Source of the DNA: Sphingomonas sp. IC-11
GTDB taxonomy: Bacteria; Pseudomonadota; Alphaproteobacteria; Sphingomonadales; Sphingomonadaceae
Direction: 5' to 3'
DNA length: 64,000 bases
NCBI RefSeq assembly: GCF_021043365.1
Contig: NZ_JAJNDU010000001.1
Coordinates: 1,078,164 to 1,142,163, forward strand
Positions 61,554 to 64,000 of the stretch are shown here, in pieces (positions within the stretch are counted from its first letter, which is position 1; each line of letters opens with the position of its first letter). The translations under genes and the position numbers were made by a program. Below the pieces are notes generated by a model, which made no database searches, was not told the DNA's origin, and was given only the letters and a program-made list of their open reading frames with translations.

Positions 61554-63278
61554 ATGACGCTCTACTCACGTTTTGCCGCTCACATCGACGCGGCGCTGGA
61601 CGCCCTTGAAACTGCCGGTGTGCTGACGCCCGGCATTGACCGGCGCGCCGTGACCGTGGAGCCGCCGCGCGACCCTTCCCATGGCGACCTTGCCACCAAC
61701 GCCGCCATGGTGTTGGCCAAGGCGGCGAAGACGAACCCGCGCGCGCTTGCTGAAAAGATTGCGGAAGAGCTGCAGCAGCGTGACGAAGTGTCCGCGGTGG
61801 AGGTTGCTGGACCCGGCTTCATCAACCTGCGTTTGACCGATAACAGCTGGCGTGCCGAACTCTCCACCATTATCGATGGCGGCGCAGAATATGGCCGCTC
61901 CGCGCGCGGCGCTGGGACCAGCGTGAACATCGAATATGTTTCCGCGAACCCGACCGGGCCGATGCACATGGGGCATTGCCGCGGCGCTGTTGTCGGCGAC
62001 GCACTGGCGGCCCTGCTGGAGTTTGCAGGTCATCGCGTTATCCGCGAATATTACGTCAACGATGCTGGCGGGCAGGTGGACGTGCTCGCCCGATCGGCGC
62101 ACTTGCGCTATCGCGAAGCGCTGGGTGAAGACGTTGGTGCGATCCCGGAGGGCCTTTATCCCGGAGACTATCTGGTCCCGGTAGGCCAAATGCTCGCCGA
62201 CGAGTTCGGCGATCGGTACGTAACGGCGCCCGAGGCGGACTGGCTGCCGCTGTTCCGCACCCGCGCGGTTGCGGCGATGCTTGACCTGATCAAGGCGGAT
62301 CTTGCCCTGCTGGGTATCCACCACGACGTATTCTCGTCAGAGGCCGAGCTTCAGGCAGCGGGCAAGCCAGAGGCTGCCGAGGCGTGGCTGCGCGCTCGCG
62401 ATCTGGTGTACGACGGCACGCTCGAGGCGCCCAAGGGCGAGACGCCCGAGGACTGGGAGCCGGTCGAGCTGCCGCTGTTCCGTTCCAGCCAGTTCGGTGA
62501 CGATCAGGATCGCCCGATCAAGAAGTCGAACGGCCAGTGGACGTATTTCGGTGCCGACCTCGCCTATCACTTCCAGAAGGCGCAGGGCGCGGACGAGTTG
62601 ATCGACATCTGGGGCGCTGACCATGCCGGGACGGTTAAGCGGATCCAGGCCGCCGTGGCCGCGCTGACGGAGGGCAAGACGCGCTTCGACGTGAAGCTCG
62701 TCCAGATGGTCCGGTTGCTGCGTGGCGGTGAGCCGGTGAAGATGTCAAAGCGCGCCGGCAACTTCGTGACGCTCGCCGACGTGGTGCGTGAAGTGGGCAA
62801 GGACGTGGTGCGCTTCACGATGCTGACGCGTCGTGCGGATGCCCAGATGGACTTCGACTTCGCGAAGGTGGTGGAGGCGTCCAAGGACAACCCGGTATTC
62901 TACGTGCAATATGCGCACGCACGTGTCGCATCGCTTCGCCGCCGCGCCACAGAAGCCGGTATTGAAACCGGCGGCATCGACCTGTCCCGCCTTGATACGG
63001 AGGAACTGGGGCTGGTGAAGCTTGCGGCGCAGTTCCCGCGCGTTGTGGAGACGGCCGCTGCTGCTCGTGAGCCGCACCGGATCGCCTTCTATCTCTATGA
63101 CTTGGCAGCGGCTTTTCACGCGCTGTGGAATGTGGGCAATGATCGACCTGACCGGCGCTTCCTGTTGCCTGACGATCATCAGCTGACTGCTGCGCGTCTT
63201 TTCTTGGCGGAAGGCGTCGGGCAAATTATTCGAAACGGCCTCTCCATCATGGGCGTGGAGGCGGTTTCGGAGATGTAA
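61554..63278 (+). CDS. argS: Arginyl-tRNA synthetase
   Basis: 574 residues, class I aminoacyl-tRNA synthetase charging tRNA-Arg. N-terminal Add-1 domain; catalytic signature [17 protein letters not shown] (HIGH box as HMGH), [12 protein letters not shown] (KMSKS-type box), [28 protein letters not shown] in the anticodon-binding domain. ATG 61554; an upstream TTG frame at 61503 is rejected. The next gene starts 3 bp after the stop, indicating a shared transcript. Confidence 0.97.
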   Translation: MTLYSRFAAHIDAALDALETAGVLTPGIDRRAVTVEPPRDPSHGDLATNAAMVLAKAAKTNPRALAEKIAEELQQRDEVSAVEVAGPGFINLRLTDNSWRAELSTIIDGGAEYGRSARGAGTSVNIEYVSANPTGPMHMGHCRGAVVGDALAALLEFAGHRVIREYYVNDAGGQVDVLARSAHLRYREALGEDVGAIPEGLYPGDYLVPVGQMLADEFGDRYVTAPEADWLPLFRTRAVAAMLDLIKADLALLGIHHDVFSSEAELQAAGKPEAAEAWLRARDLVYDGTLEAPKGETPEDWEPVELPLFRSSQFGDDQDRPIKKSNGQWTYFGADLAYHFQKAQGADELIDIWGADHAGTVKRIQAAVAALTEGKTRFDVKLVQMVRLLRGGEPVKMSKRAGNFVTLADVVREVGKDVVRFTMLTRRADAQMDFDFAKVVEASKDNPVFYVQYAHARVASLRRRATEAGIETGGIDLSRLDTEELGLVKLAAQFPRVVETAAAAREPHRIAFYLYDLAAAFHALWNVGNDRPDRRFLLPDDHQLTAARLFLAEGVGQIIRNGLSIMGVEAVSEM

Positions 63279-63281
63279 GGC

Positions 63282-64000
63282 ATGGCGAGCAACGAAATCG
63301 ACCTTCGGGACGAGGACCGGCTTCCGTGGCTGGAAACCGTCGAGGCGGACGAGCCGGAAGGCCCTGGTCTGTTCAGGGTCGTCGTTCTCGTGGTCGTCGG
63401 TCTCGTGCTGCTCGCTGCTATCGTCTTTGCGGTGCTGACCTTCCAGCAGCGCGCTCCCGACGGGCAGGGGGAACTGATCGCGGCGCCAGCGGGCGATTAC
63501 AAGGTCAGGCCTGATGATCCCGGCGGCCTGAAAGTGGAGGGTGAAGGCGATTCTGCGATCGCCGTGAGCGCCGGTGCCAATGCGCCAGCGGCGATTGACC
63601 TGAAGGCGGTGCCCGAAACGCCGATCGACGGCCGCCGTGCAGAAGGTGCGCCGGCGCCTGTGACGGGTGGCAGTGCGCGTACCGTCGCCGAGGTGCCGGG
63701 CTCGGGCGGGCGCCTGACGGCCACGGCTCCCATGTCCGCACCGACGAAACCCGTGCCTGGGATGGCATCCGGAGGGTCGCTGGTTCAGCTGGGCGCTTTC
63801 CCGAGCGAGGCGGCCGCTAACGCCGCATGGAGCGCGGTGGCGAAGCGCTTCTCCTACGTCGCGACACTGGGGAAGACGGTTCAGTCCGCTGAGGTCAACG
63901 GGCGCAAGGTGTATCGCCTCAAGGTGAACGCGGGCAGCGCCGATGCCGCGGCGGATCTTTGCGGGCGACTGACGGTGGCTGGCGAAAAGTGCTTCGTCAC
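63282..64000 (+). CDS. SPOR-domain protein, 3' end cut by window
   Basis: At least 239 residues; the gene continues past the window end. Short cytoplasmic N-terminus (MASNEIDLRDEDRLPWLETV), one transmembrane helix (VVVLVVVGLVLLAAIVFAVL), a Pro/Ala/Gly-rich periplasmic linker, and a SPOR domain beginning at GGSLVQLGAFPSEAAANAAW, with KVYRLKVNAGSADAA following. SPOR domains bind peptidoglycan at sites of septal cell-wall synthesis, so a cell-division role is likely. It begins 3 bases after argS. Confidence 0.9.
   Translation, partial: MASNEIDLRDEDRLPWLETVEADEPEGPGLFRVVVLVVVGLVLLAAIVFAVLTFQQRAPDGQGELIAAPAGDYKVRPDDPGGLKVEGEGDSAIAVSAGANAPAAIDLKAVPETPIDGRRAEGAPAPVTGGSARTVAEVPGSGGRLTATAPMSAPTKPVPGMASGGSLVQLGAFPSEAAANAAWSAVAKRFSYVATLGKTVQSAEVNGRKVYRLKVNAGSADAAADLCGRLTVAGEKCFV

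Noticed and set aside
1..64000. tRNA, rRNA, CRISPR arrays, insertion sequences, prophage or integrase genes
   Set aside because: No T-loop-type tRNA signature, repeat-spacer pattern, transposase or integrase motif was found on either strand by reading; a covariance-model search was not possible.

Overview
The window reads as one stretch of chromosome from a GC-rich alphaproteobacterium, most likely a Sphingomonas-type member of the Sphingomonadales. This rests on the gene set: UPF0262, DUF2849 and DUF934 inside a cysteine cluster, several TonB-dependent receptors, an argS-SPOR pair and PhaR. An EcfG-type stress promoter (GGAAC-N17-CGTT) supports it. I found no rRNA, tRNA, CRISPR array, transposase, integrase or prophage gene. 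About 60 protein genes fill nearly all of the sequence, and both window ends cut a gene (alr on the left, a SPOR-domain protein on the right).

Layout. 1-4.5 kb: alanine racemase end, a short PHA-synthase-like hydrolase divergent from phaR, then methionine aminopeptidase behind an exported methyltransferase. 4.3-7.0 kb: a small membrane protein, an acetyltransferase and two coupled GT2 glycosyltransferases. 7.0-10.6 kb: a hypothetical gene behind a promoter with two related palindromes, then a three-gene operon (SRPBCC, zinc dehydrogenase, SDR) behind a clear EcfG promoter. 10.7-22.1 kb: a likely catabolic block for a hydrophobic acid or sterol/terpenoid-like substrate, with TetR, MpaB-type oxygenase, TonB receptor, acyl-CoA ligase, a short acyl-CoA dehydrogenase, a porin, a full-length acyl-CoA dehydrogenase, LuxR and a dienoyl-CoA-reductase-like SDR. 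22.2-25.4 kb: cdd, GH25, UPF0262 and dnaB.

25.5-29.6 kb: assimilatory sulfate reduction operon cobA-DUF2849-cysI-DUF934-cysH. 29.7-36.1 kb: lipoprotein, astD, selO, then hydrolase-SDR-GH130. 36.3-44.3 kb: a Gly/Thr-rich exported protein with an EcfG-like promoter, GT4, nitronate-monooxygenase-like protein, 2-hydroxyacid dehydrogenase, SH3 protein, nadC, RNase T2 and a VWA protein. 44.5-48.4 kb: otsB-GH15-otsA with ATGA overlaps, for trehalose metabolism. 48.4-57.2 kb: TonB receptor, then a TetR gene divergent from a tripartite RND efflux operon, with a perfect 8-4-8 inverted repeat at the efflux promoter. 57.2-64 kb: small hypothetical, phosphoesterase, DUF1800-DUF1501 pair, a small exported protein, argS and the SPOR protein.

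The signals I would follow first are: the EcfG-driven operon; the paired palindromes at 7.1 kb; a possible one-base frameshift at the start of the efflux repressor; the short Cys-type PhaC-like enzyme next to phaR; and the short acyl-CoA dehydrogenase that lacks its middle domain. All functions are inferred from reading motifs, with no database search.
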